Below are positions 37,530 through 49,400 of a DNA stretch of 64,000 nt, piece by piece. Both the position numbers and the translations under genes were made by a program. The notes beneath the pieces are model-generated. The model was not told where the DNA came from and did no database searches. It worked only from the letters and a program-made list of their open reading frames with translations. The DNA lies in contig SJOL01004614.1 of NCBI GenBank assembly GCA_004794785.1, positions 124,001 to 188,000 on the forward strand, read 5' to 3'. Position 1 is the stretch's first letter; every line of letters begins with the position of its first letter. The DNA comes from Opisthorchis felineus. Lineage: Eukaryota > Platyhelminthes > Trematoda > Opisthorchiida > Opisthorchiidae.

Positions 37530-37735
37530 AGCATTTCCTGAAATTCGAATCGATTTGTGCCGTAAAGCTGGGAAGCTGCGCACAATTGCTTCATTTTCAG
37601 TGGAAATCACCAGAAACTGACATCTCACGAATCGTTCGGGTGATTCTAACCAGTGAACTCCCTGATAGTAGGTGAAACTGTTCGGCCACGAACAGCTGAT
37701 CAGCAGGGTTGATTAACTCGCACCTAGACAGACGC
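37530..37735 (-). repeat. family-2 SINE-like repeat (copy E), head-to-head with copy D
   Basis: On the minus strand the head has CTGCTGATCAGCTG then TTCGTGGCCGAACAG (37705-37677), a GGCC-containing A-box-like stretch. A hammerhead remnant follows at 37620-37574 with core CTGGTGA (A6 lost), GAA at the right place, then CAATTGT, and the CTTCCCAGCTTTACGG tail. About 48 bases of its 5' end, from 37675 to 37722, are the inverse of the head of copy D (37955-38001), about 85% alike. Confidence 0.6.
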
Positions 37736-37939
37736 TGGCGCTACCCATTTTTTAGTGGTGGCATTCCCAGCACGCTGTCACGTGTTAGCTGCCTTTTGGT
37801 GTGACGACTTTTTCGATGGAAGGTTCACTCACCGTGTGGATTAGTTTTCCTTTTTAGCTTATTATAATCTATTGGTAGTTTAAGGTTATTTATAAGTTTC
37901 AATCAAGATTTCGCTCCGTAAGTGGAGTGACTCTACGCT

Positions 37940-38190
37940 GAAAGCCTGTGTAATTGCGAGTTACTGACACTGCTGATCAGTGGTTCGTGGCCGAACTGTT
38001 TAACCTCCAGCCAATAGCCTGAATGTTACGGGTTTGGATCCTCAAACAACTATGTGATGATGCCCAATAAGACTGAAGCAGCTGTAATATGTCCTTTGGT
38101 TTCTTGAAGTAGACTGACTTCGCCTATAGGACAAGTCTAGGTGAAATTAATCCTTAAAACTCCTCACAGTAGCAACAATTTTTCTATTCG
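37940..38190 (+). repeat. family-2 SINE-like repeat (copy D)
   Basis: The head contains CTGCTGATCAGTGG and GGCCGAACTGTTTAACC (37990-38006), followed by GGGTTTGGATCCT near 38027-38040. This is A-box-like then B-box-like at roughly tRNA spacing. The hammerhead remnant at about 38050-38095 reads GTGATGA (C3 lost), CCCAATAA, GAA, GCAGCTGT and A17. The family tail then continues (TAGACTGACTTCGCC, ATAGGACAAG, ACTCCTCACAGTAGCAAC). It faces away from copy E. Confidence 0.65.
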
Positions 38191-39399
38191 CATTGCAACA
38201 GTTCAATAAGTGTAGACCCTGATACACGTGTACCTACATACCAAATCAGCGGTGTGCTCTCAGTAATTTGTTCCTCTTGTCTAACCCCAATTTAAAAAGC
38301 CGGCAAGTTTCATTCAAATCATTTATTTAAGGCCTCACCAAGCCAGAACTCATATGACCACAGTTTTGTCACTTCGCTGTCGCCGTTGACTTCAGGATGC
38401 CTTTCTCGAACCACCAGCTTAACGAGAAATTGATATTTCGCTGTTAAAATAGGCTAGGAAGTATCAGTAGAACCGTGATTATCTTACATGTGGAACCCAT
38501 TCTTATGTGTATCTCTGTCTAAAGTCATCTGATTGCATCTAAAACACCATTGGTGATGGCCATATAAATCAGTGATGCAGCAGTTCTTTCTTTGAAGCGT
38601 ACCTGTGGATGGTGTTTCTCAGGAGAGGTCGCAGTATTATTTATATCGTCTGTAAACACTGTTGCGGGAGAGTTTGGATGTCCCATGGGAGAAGTTTGGT
38701 TGATTTACTGTATCACTTACACCGGCTCCGCTCTGTTCGTGGGGTTGAAGAATGCCACAAACGGTAAATTCATTTCAATCTCATAGAAAACTTTTCTCGG
38801 ATCTAAAAATGTGGTCGTCCACAAGTACGTTGTTTGCTCTTGATTTGGATTTGTGTAGGTAAAGGATGTTGGTGTAAAGGTTCATTGATAGGGTGTTTAT
38901 GCCACAGCCGATCTTCTCGGCCCGTTGTGAAACTACCCACCTTTCATTTGAAGCCTACCACACAAATGCCTGGATTTAAAGTTTTGATTTGGTTGATCCG
39001 ATATGATTAGTTCCACCAGAATTAACCCCCTCATTGTCACATCTTCAAGGTTTGATCACAGTAAACAGGGCGACGATGGCATCATTTATTCGACAAGTAG
39101 CAATGAACAATCCTTCAACATCTGGATTACCTGCCTAGTTGAACTGCGGCGCGTTACTTATGCTGCACTTTGGGTTGAGATTATCCTCCAAAAGAGTTTA
39201 GTTTGTGGCTTGTTTAAATTGCCTGTTTGCATCCAAATGAATTTTTAAAAAAATAAATCACCCTGGGAGGAGAATTTGACTAACTGATATCATTAATTCT
39301 GCAGCCAATCGTAGTGTATTGTCCACTTCTCCGATGAACCGTGCTAAACTCAGTAACGCGTCTCTCTCACCCAGTGTTATGTGCAGTATATCATAAGCG
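38191..39399. other. non-coding stretch, nothing recognised
   Basis: Only short frames (81 codons or fewer), none with a domain. The right end may include the extreme 5' part of the next family-1 copy. Confidence 0.45.
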
Positions 39400-39585
39400 A
39401 GTTATCCAGGTGGAATTCAGCCGAGTCACCCGTCAAGAACAAACTGGTTTGCGAATTTCAGGCAAATTGAGTTCAATTAGAACATTAAATCGACGGGAAT
39501 TTGGGAATTGCACCTACTTGATGAGCTCCAAGAAGAGTGAAACCGGTCATGGGCTGTCCGCGAGTCTTCAGCAATCTAATGAGTA
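39400..39585 (+). repeat. family-1 repeat with nearly intact hammerhead
   Basis: Order: GGAATTCAGCC, a GGTTTGCG block, CAAATTGAGTTCAATTAGAA, CGACGGGAATTTGGG, the hammerhead at 39512-39554, then GCTGTCC, GTCTTCAGCAA and TAATGAGTAGTG. It passes through the cleavage site into the next unit, as a tandem template would. Confidence 0.72.
39512..39554 (+). ncRNA. hammerhead ribozyme remnant with compensatory helix II
   Basis: ACCTAC, TTGATGA (C3 changed to T), helix II GCTC/GAGT, loop CAAGAA, GAA, ACC/GGT, C17 at 39548, ATGGGC. Compared with the intact copy, one C-G pair of helix II has become T-A by changes on both sides, and the outer pair is a G-T wobble. The core C3 and helix I ends are damaged, so it is probably inactive now. 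Confidence 0.68.
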
Positions 39586-42400
39586 GTGTTCCTTCAAGAA
39601 AATACTCGCTTTCAATCGTGGTTGAACATTCGGGTCAAAACGTACGATTTCTACACATTCTGAAACTTTTACAGTAAAATCAATTCAGCTGTTCTGATAG
39701 ATACCAATTAGCCGTGTTGACTGGCATAATTAGGCATTTCACTGCAGGTAATCACGTGCCCATAGAGTTCATTCGTACATAGTATGACCAGATTTGTGGC
39801 ATAGGCACTCTTAGAAGATAATGACAAACCAGTGAACCACAGACTCATCGTGTGGATCATTGTGTATACTTTAGCACGACTTGAATAAAACATAGCCGTT
39901 CCAGAATAATCTTGCTCAATATTACTTTATTCTTATCGTTTTACTGAGCACCTAACATTGTTTCAAGAAGGCCTTCACGCTGTCTGTCCACCTGGGGAAG
40001 AAACGACTGTTCTTACAGGATAAACGCGTCTCTAAGCCAGCTGTATTTTCTAAGATCATGGTCGAGGACTCGTCGATATGCACAAGCATCCCGTAACATG
40101 GCCCCATCAACGGTTGCTTGCATTACGACAATTGCAACAAACAGGTCAGCATTCCTATCGATATTGGTTCGAAAAAGTCGCCGTGCACATTCGTCCTTGC
40201 GGATTTATTTTTGTTCACATTGCTGTCATTTGACAACCTCCTCGACTCGCACTCGATACGAAGTGGGTTTGACAAGCGATCACCTGTGGTTGTGCGTTCC
40301 TAGCACGGCATTCACCGTGATGAACATACAACACGTACAGGAACAGACATGGAGGTTTTGTAGATGAAACCGACACTGACGTGCGTAAAAAGGGAGAAAG
40401 TTCCATATTTCTGCCCAGAAGGAGCACGACAATGTTCAATTCGTTAATACACTCGTTTAACAGTTTCATCCCACATCTGCTGATGCGAAACTCTTCGGGC
40501 TACCATGCGTGGATTTCTCTGACTCACTGTCACTCTCTCGAATGTAATAATAATTTGGCAGATGTTGATAATTTCAACGGTTTTTAACAGGAAAGAACAA
40601 CTATTCGATGCATCATCTCGCAAAAATGCGAATGTGGCATCTAGAAAACAGTGACTTCACATGCACCTTAACCTCATATGTAAGGTACTTTGACAGTCTG
40701 TAATGATTTTACGGGCGGGTGGAATGAGCTTATGATATCAGATATTTGGTGTGCTAGACACTACCTATGCGAATCTTTGAAATGTCATTTCAGTGACTGT
40801 CAGAGAACATAAAAGGGTGTGATTTCTGAAATTTTCATAGAACTCCGAAACTAGATGAGCTATCGCTTTGAAAGATTCCGCTGTTTATGTTCTGGGAGCT
40901 GGCTTCGAGCATACAATGTGACTAGTAAAGTGATTCATTTTCAAGTTTCAGTGAGGAGCAAGTAAGATTAATTCGTAAACCGCCCATTCGAAACCGTTCC
41001 TCTGTTTGGTACCAGTTCCACTTTGCAAATGTCTAGTTGGTGACTGTGATGTGTGTTTTTTAAGAGAAAATCCTATGACGTTAACCGGACATGGAAAAAA
41101 AGCATCATATAAATAACCACCGGTAAGGTTTACATCACCGACAGCTCCAAAAGTTGAGTACGAAATTAGCGCTCTCACACAGTGAAATCTCTCCTCTTTG
41201 AGTCTAAAAATTTTTTAAAAAATTACTTGCCCTTAGGTAGACCTGTAACTCATTTCTTCTAACTTGTAACACTGCCTCCGTAATTCAGCTTGATGACCAA
41301 AAGAAATGAGCAATCCCACCATTTATTAAGATGTGGATATTACAACTGAAATAACCCTATGTTTTTAACAATTATCCCATGAAATATATCGTTCGAGGAG
41401 TTGAGAAGCTGAGTAACGTATGATTGGTCCACCGTATTGATTTGCGCAACGCTACCGACTGAACCAAGGATTTGGCGAAATCAGTTTTTCTGCTATACAA
41501 TTTCAGTCGGATAGAGTATGCAATCCTCTTCTCTCAAGAGTCACTCAATCGCCAGGCGACTTAGTCCTCTTGAGGTAAATAGCTCAATACCAGAACACAT
41601 GATTCAACGCCTCAGTAGCAGCTCACTCAGCTAAGCATTGTGCTCATCTTTCGGTTAATTTTAGTTCTTAGGTATAGTTGTAGCAGCACATTGCTGTGTG
41701 GCATTAGGTGTGAAATGCCCGAGTAACCCATTAAAAAATTACATTAAAAACAACTCGTCCTCTGCATGGACATGGATAAGCAGTTCACATTTAACCTGAG
41801 AAGATTTGTTGAAGGATTTTTTTCATAAATTAAGCTAACTGTAAAGCCTATGGAACGACTGCATGGCTTATTAAATCTTCACACGGGAGGTATCCGATTA
41901 CATCCCATCCTTGATACGTACAACCATCTATACCTTAACACCGACTTGTGGTTCAAGGGTATTACGTAACCTGGTAATATCATGGTCAGGGCAGGACAAC
42001 TGACAAATAGTCTGACGGAAAGACACAGATCAGTGAAAAAGTTAAAGCGAGCAAAGGCCTTCAGACCTGTATGAATTTGGATAAAAGTACCAGGGTTGTA
42101 AACAGGATTCACTGCCGGCATCACCAAGGCGAGGATAGCCGCAATTGTTTACTCAAATTGATTTGTAGAACCTAATCGTCGCTGCTTCAGTGGAGCGAAA
42201 TAGCGGTTTTTATTCTGGAAGTATGTGACTTTGAATCACTGTGTCGGTTATTTGAACTCGTTGCAATGCAGCAAGGGACGACCGACTGCACTGCCCGTCC
42301 GCAGAGAAACTACTACTGAACACCATAAAGTTTATGCTCGTACCACTCAAATTTACAACTTTTACACAAAATCTCCGCAGAAATATTTCACCGAACTGCT
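39586..42400. other. non-coding stretch, nothing recognised
   Basis: Overlapping chance frames at 40098-40587 show no domain. A CTGATGCGAAAC string near 40479 resembles a hammerhead core without helix II and was not called. Confidence 0.45.
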
Positions 42401-43486
42401 TCAGCTTAGTAATACAGTCGTAATTACCCTATTCAACGAGACATATTGCATTCGGGTTGATTGGTGGTCGCTGACGAAAGAACTTGACTGCCACGTCTGG
42501 GCACTCATTTTCCAATACTCTTCTCTTGTGATCATTTGAAGCTCTTGGAGTTTCTTCAGTTTTCTATTAATTGCGTTCACAAGTTGTTTGCTTTGGTCAT
42601 TCTCGATGCGGCGATACGTAGCCGTGTCGTTCAGTATGGTTTTCGCTTTACTGATGTAGTCCGGCTTGTCCATGATGACTGTCAGGCGTCCCTTGTCAGC
42701 CGGTAGAATGACGATTGTCTCGTCTTTCTTTACCTTGTTCATTGCTTCCTTTTCTTTGCTTGGCAGGGTATTGAATGCTCTGTTGCGTGTGATGGCCTGG
42801 ACCACGGTTTGACGGAGGTGTTGCTCAGCGTCCTCATCAAGTTGAATGTACTTCATAGCCGCCTCTAGACTAGTTGGGTATTCCAGGTTTGTGGCATCTT
42901 TGGTGTTGAAATTGAGTCTTCTGATTAGAACATTTTGTTCTGCTTCTGTGAGCTGTCTGTTGGAGAGGTTCTTTATTCAAGCATCGTTTTCTTTTTCTCA
43001 GTTACCAACTAGCCTAGTGAAGTTGCTTTCAAGACAGGTTTTCTTGTTTTTGGCGACAGACCTGGCTCTTCGTTCCATTGCAGTGCTGAGTTGTTGTAGG
43101 AGTTTGGGTCTCAGTATCCTCAGACAGGCTGCCTTATGTTCACTGACTATTCTCTCATACTTTCTAATGCGATTATATACATCTGTGATCATTGGCCTGA
43201 CCACCCGCCTAACATTCTGTCTCACCAACATCCAAGTTTGTGGATGATTCAGTGGTGGTCGATAGGTTACGTTGCGGGGACGGATACATTTTCGCAGACA
43301 CTCATGGAGGAAGTGCAGCTGTTTTCGTCTGGAGGCTTGACGGCAGGCGAAAGTCTCCCATCGACGAGCTGTTTTGAGCGTGCAATGCCCGAATTTGTTG
43401 TCAGTGTGTCGAAGTAAAGTAAAGTAAGTAAAGTGTCCTTTTGAAAGCAAGTTTCTTTCAAGTGTGGTATCTGCAGATGTGGACAA
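42401..43486 (-). pseudogene. Penelope-like element N-terminal ORF with two in-frame stops, copy 3
   Basis: One reading frame runs on the minus strand from the ATG at 43486 to 42401, broken only by TGA codons at about 42998-43000 and 42977-42979. The first part has FLHECLRKCIRPRNVTYRPP and NHPQTW, which resemble the N-terminal extension of flatworm-type PLE proteins. After the stops come NLSNRQLTEAEQNVL and RRLNF, DEDAEQHLRQTV, VILPADKGR and VIMDKPDY, and ITREEYWKM, the well-conserved lead-in to the reverse transcriptase. Homology stops near 42511, just before the FYGLPKxHK block, so the catalytic palm and GIY-YIG nuclease are missing. The single conserved frame makes this the youngest-looking PLE in the window. 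Plus-strand frames over it are shadows. Confidence 0.82.
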
Positions 43487-46400
43487 CCGAAGTTACGCTG
43501 GCCTCAGCCTCTGGAGGTCAGCACAGCACAGAACTTTAAACTAGGAAATTGCCACACAATGCACATAGGCACCATCACCTATCGAATATCTGAGGAAATA
43601 TTGAAGACCTAATACGGGCTTAAACTGCATCATCAATAAAGCCGCACCACGCTGGACACAGCATCTACGGTAGAAATAATATACCTACAATGAAACTGTG
43701 CACATATTCAGGCTAGAACGAGATTCACTGCTGTAGGTCAACTAGCCTTCTGTTAAGTAGGGTTTCCCACTACATTGTTTTTCGTGAACGATAAACGTGG
43801 CCGTATAATGGGCTGCTTGTTATATTGCAGATGATATAGCTACATATGTATATATATGTATAGAATTCAGTGTATTATTGTATTCTTATCGGAATTCACG
43901 ATACACGCCTTTGTATTTACTCTTGTCAATGCCGCACATGCCGGCACCGGTTCTGCCCGTGAAGGCTAGAGTTGTGGGTCTGAGGGGCGTGAGATCAAAT
44001 TAAATTATCTGATATTATTTGGTTACTGTCGGTCACGAGCCTGCTGAAAAATCGAGCAATAAAACTTCCGCGCCTAATTCTAAGTTATTGTTTACAATAT
44101 TCAGTCACATATAGTTATCCATTTCCAGCCGACATGCAGTTGGGATATCCTCAGACTTGATTCCAGGCTTAGGCATTTACCAGCCGATTCTTTATTGTCC
44201 GTTTGTGTACTGTACAGGGGTGTCTTCGAGGAAATACCGTCGAAGGTTTCTAAAACCTCTTACTGATGGTTGCGGAATCATTAATACGAAACGCAATGAA
44301 CACACATCATGTCTGAAAAATAAAATATCATCTGTATTCATATGTCTGGTAAAGATTCCGTCACTGCGAGAGAAAACTTTTATCTCCATCTAAGGAACGT
44401 TTCCAGACATGTCCGCGATTGATACATGCAAATGATGACCATACAAACTGCCCTTGAAAGCCCACCACCTAATATATGTTTATCTACGTGAACTGAGCCG
44501 ACGAACACTGGACACTGTAACACACCACGAAGTATTTTTAAAAACGACGAAACCAACTTTAACTAACAGGAGCTGGAAATATGCTGAGTCGTCGCACGTT
44601 GTTTCATCCAGTTTTTCGGTCTTATAACCTTCGGTCATTATTGCAGGGGCGAAAAACCTAAGGCAATCTCAAGCCTATGTACACAGGGATGAATTAGTGG
44701 TTCACATAAGTTGACCAAGGCCATTAATTTGTTGATCTGGCGGAATGCTGAGGCGGCTGTGTCGAACACATAAAATATATAGTGATTATCCACTAATAAA
44801 TACGAGTCATCAGCGGTGGGCATATTCACTTTCATATAAACTGTTCGAGTGCAAATCAGGATTTGCTGAATGCCGGGGGATTTCCACCCTATCCGTCAAT
44901 TGGCCAAAAAGAAAATGGCAAGGAGAAAAAAATATGTGCCGTAGAAAAGTTCCCTCAATGGAGTTGTGTGCTCTTATCGGAGACGTTTCCTCAAGCGGAT
45001 ATTTCAAAAAATATATATAAACTGCGACGTTTATTATAGTTTATACATTTAACCCTCTCTATCAGTTGTTATCTTTGAACACCACGCAGAAATTTTGGGA
45101 TATCTAATGTTAGTGGTATCCGAGAAGAACAAAAATAAAGTACTGGACACAGTAAATATTCACGGCAGAAAGACTCAAAATGATTCCATATTCTCAAAAT
45201 CAGCACATAACCTAATTTGTATACTCATTGACCGAATACGTTACCCCAAATCTGAGTTCCATTGTTTCAGCGTTGTAGATACTGTTTTGATAAGTATATT
45301 GCAAGATTGTTCTAAGCGCGCCAACTTTTTGAGTTGTTTTCACTTCAACAAAACCATCAGGCCAACCGCTTTCTTAATTTTAACCGGCCACCTTTCAAGC
45401 ACCAAGCCATGCAAAAATTAACTAGACCGCTGTTAAATAACGATTAAAATAACTTTCAAATGAATGGCCTTTGTAATGTTTTTCGAAAGAATCTCTCAAA
45501 CACAGGGAATTTCTTCAAAACCTATCCATAAGTTCCTGAGTGCACGCAGCTAACACGAAAATAATGGTTAAAATTTTTTTATACTTTACAAACAAGAAAC
45601 TAAATGTAGCGAGTGGGTCCGCCTGAATCATTTAACAAAAGATCAGTTTCTTTCGGAAAAGTTTCCAAGTGAGATTTAAACTTGTATAGGGAAGCAGGCT
45701 CAGGCTGGTTTCGACGTAGAAACTTAGATTCCAAGGTAACTTCCCTTCCGACACTCGCGAATGCGCTTAAATTTGATTTATTTTCAAAACAAATTTCATT
45801 TATACGTATATAAACAAATGCTTTAGGCGCTAAAACAGCATCTTAAAAAGCACTAATGGACTCACATCAGGACAGCGCCACGCGAAGTGTGCGCAGGCAT
45901 TAGGTTAGATTCATATGCCACTAATTTGTTATCACGTCGACCTCACCCTTGCGCCCAGTTTTCTTACAGTGCACAGAGCAAGTACACGCTGGTTCTTCCA
46001 CTCATATTGTCAGAAAACACGTGTCTTTGAGAGAATTCGTGATTTCGGTAGCCGGTCATTTTGAGCTATTTTTCCCTGAATGTGAGCATGAACAGCGTAA
46101 TATGTGGAAGCACACACTATGTTATTTATTGATTTTGGATACCCTCTTCACAAGCTAAGAGATCTTCCTCTGTGCAGACTCAGAAGCATTTTTCCCGCCC
46201 AAACCGGAGTAAAATAATGACAGCGGCAGATATTCCGATATATCTACACCAGAACTATCTGAATGGGGAAAACTTAAACACCGCAAATCATTCCTTGTGA
46301 CTCTGGCAGCCTCAATCTGCGACGGTGACTAAGCAGATACTCAATAGTGCGACTGATCTTAGGGAAGGACACTATGGCTTCCTCGCGAATGCAAGCAAAC

Positions 46401-49400
46401 AACATATTTGAGGTTGAACCAACGACCATAAAACACTGTGAAAAAGCATAATATCTGACAACTTAATTCCAAAAGCAATAATGCTCTCGTTGTTCAAACG
46501 TTGAAGCACGTCTTCTGACTGGAAGTTTACGCCGGAAATAGCAAAAAGATATTCCTTGATCTGCACAACGCAATCGATTTAATGATTTCTAGAGTAAAGA
46601 CAACTCTGCTTGGGTATCCATTAGTAACAGTCGTTCAGGCATGGAAATGAAGGGATTTGGTCTTGAGGGCAATGCCAGTTGTTATGATAGAATTGTTGAT
46701 TCCGTATCCTGGAAAGGCTCCATAGTTGGAACCCGACAATCACGGATCAAGTTTCGAATGTCGTTGGGTCCACTGAAAATCAGTAAAATCAGGGCAGGGT
46801 ATTGGTTATTATGTTTTGTCAACTGACGCACAATTTGTTTGATAATGAATTTAAGCTAACCTTATGTTCCTTTTTCACACATTTAGTTCCGATGACATAC
46901 TGTCAAAGCATATTTGAAACTGACTGAAATTTCTCGGTTTTGCCACACAGGTGCAGTGTTTGGGCAAGCTGGAGAGTGGAAGCTGGTTAAAGTGTTCCCA
47001 GCAACCAGATTTTTTAATGCAGCATGTCTTGCAATTTTACGTGAAAGTGTGACCGGTCAGATTGTGGCTCACCATTTCTCGGCAGCTTGGAAGAGAAGCT
47101 CGGTTGGACTTTAATTACATCCTGCTATTTTCAGTACCAAAGACGTCCGGAAATATTAAAACGTCTTGAATTGGGTGCATTTTTATTGGTTTCCAGGCCT
47201 ATTCCGCAAAATACCTCTATATGCCAACCTGACTAACGCACAAAAGCTACCCAAATTCTCATGCTTAGCGACCATATACAAAAGTTTAAAATCTCTACAA
47301 ACAACAACAAATATGCAAACTATACAAAGACCTTATTGTATGCAGTTTTAAAGACTTGTGATGAAAATCGACCTCGTAGCCTTGATAATGGATCAGATAA
47401 ATGTATCAGATAAATTCCTCATTTACGGCTCATATTGGTTTTTACAAGAAAATTGACTTAAGCTCAGCTTCCCTTCTCGTTCATAATAATTTTCAACCGA
47501 GCATAATACATAAAGGTTGACTAGTTTTTCCATTTGAACAATGTAGAAAATATCAAAGTGCAGCAGTTCCCCCCGAACGAGCTCCCCCAGAAAACCCGCT
47601 TCCTATCAGCTGAAGCAATTTCACTTCGGTGTGACGAAATTTGGTTTAAAATCGATCACTTTTGGAAAAACGCTCAGCGCCCAGAAACATTTACTCTAGG
47701 TCTCCCCCCTGCAGCAGGTTCCACTGCCAAAGAAAGCCAGGATGTGACATTTAGATTATCGGTTTTCCTACATTAAGGCACCAAGGGTTTGCATGGTGAA
47801 ACGCAACACAAACATGTTTTCAGCATGGTTGACGATTTCAGACATTATTTCAGCTGCACAAACTTTAGGTAGTACGGATTCTTTTGAAGAATATCTCCTG
47901 TCACGACGAGTGCAGTGTTATTCTCCATCATTCGCACTTAAGCAGATAATCCAAAGGTTAATTTGGTAGTCTAATGGAACATGGAAACCCGGCGATGCAG
48001 GTATCAACCTACAGTCAGGCTTAAAAAGGAAAGATGTGGTGGAGGGCGACATTTGATCCGTTCAGAGTGAAAGTTTTGATTTTTTTGCTCGAACGCTTCA
48101 CCGCGTCAATTGCGAACCCATCAGTCTTCCTTTAATGTATACAATATTAGAAACAGAAGTGTCAAAAAACACCTTGTACATCGACCTAAACTGTTATTCC
48201 CTATTTCAATTCGCCTGTATAGATTGCCCATGAGTTGCTCAATGCAATCCAATGTCTGGAGCTGCTGAGTCTCAAATCGCACAGGCTGTCATTCTTCCCC
48301 AACTGTCATTCACGTCTTCAGAATATCATGCAAGTATACTCCGGTGCATTAGGGCATATGACGAAAATCTTTCGCCTAATCAATGAGAGGTATCCCATTT
48401 TCAGGCCGGCTACTATGTGAATTCAGTCTCAACCCTAAGCATAATCTAAAACATTCTCACAATTCATATGTGGTACAACAACAACTTGCCCGGATTTCAG
48501 TCCGCTGTTACTAACTGTCACTCTCCGATTGCTCAGTCCATCGTTAAGGACGCCTGCGATGTGAACGAACACTATAAAAGCACTAAAATGCAAAGGGCAT
48601 GACAAGTAACCAAAATTTCAACTCGGCGAGGACGGTCAGTTAAATTATTAGATGAGACTGTGTATGACAGGAACAGCACATCAGTTTCAAGAATGCAGAA
48701 CAGGTCTTGTGGACTCGCTCTAGTCAGTAAGATTACCCACGGGCAACTGTAATTACAGGTGTTAAAGGGATTTGAAGTCCGGGTATTTTGCAATTGAGAC
48801 TTATTGGCATCACGGGGCGTCACATGTACTATGTGCATTGCTCTTGCATGACAAAACCGAGTTTTTCAGATTAATTGGGTTGTGATTAGCTGTGATTATT
48901 AGCCTATCTTGCATACCTTATGTACTGAGTATGAACCCCACGATTAAACCAGAGACAGGTACTGCTGATAAGTTCCTATAGGTATAAAAGTTCAGCCCAT
49001 TATCACCGAACAAAAGTGCATATGAATTCGAATGGTAGCTTCAGGGCAGCTAGAAGGTCAATCGGCCGGCTGAACTTTCGAAAAGGCTGTGACAGCGTTT
49101 TGTGCAATCTTGTTGTGGAAGACAGGTAAGCTATGTCACTATTTGCACCCCTTAAGGTGAAAACAACAGATTTCTAGTAGTTTAGCAATCTTCTGCTTCG
49201 CGACATAAAACACTTTGCTAACATGTAGCCTCAGCAATTGAAGATCTGCCGCATAGGTTGAAAAACATTAAAATATCGGGTCAGAAAATGATTTATGAAA
49301 ACGGGCCAGGTATCACTCTGATGGGTCAAAACACGTTTGGGATTTCTGATCGTTGTCAAGGGACCTTTGGTGTTTTTATTCGACCTTGCTATGTTAGCAA

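Noticed and set aside
37675..38001. MITE-like element with about 48-bp terminal inverted repeats
   Set aside because: The inverted repeats are better explained as the heads of two family-2 SINE-like copies facing away from each other, because each continues outward into the family's hammerhead and tail. No target-site duplication flanks 37675-38001.
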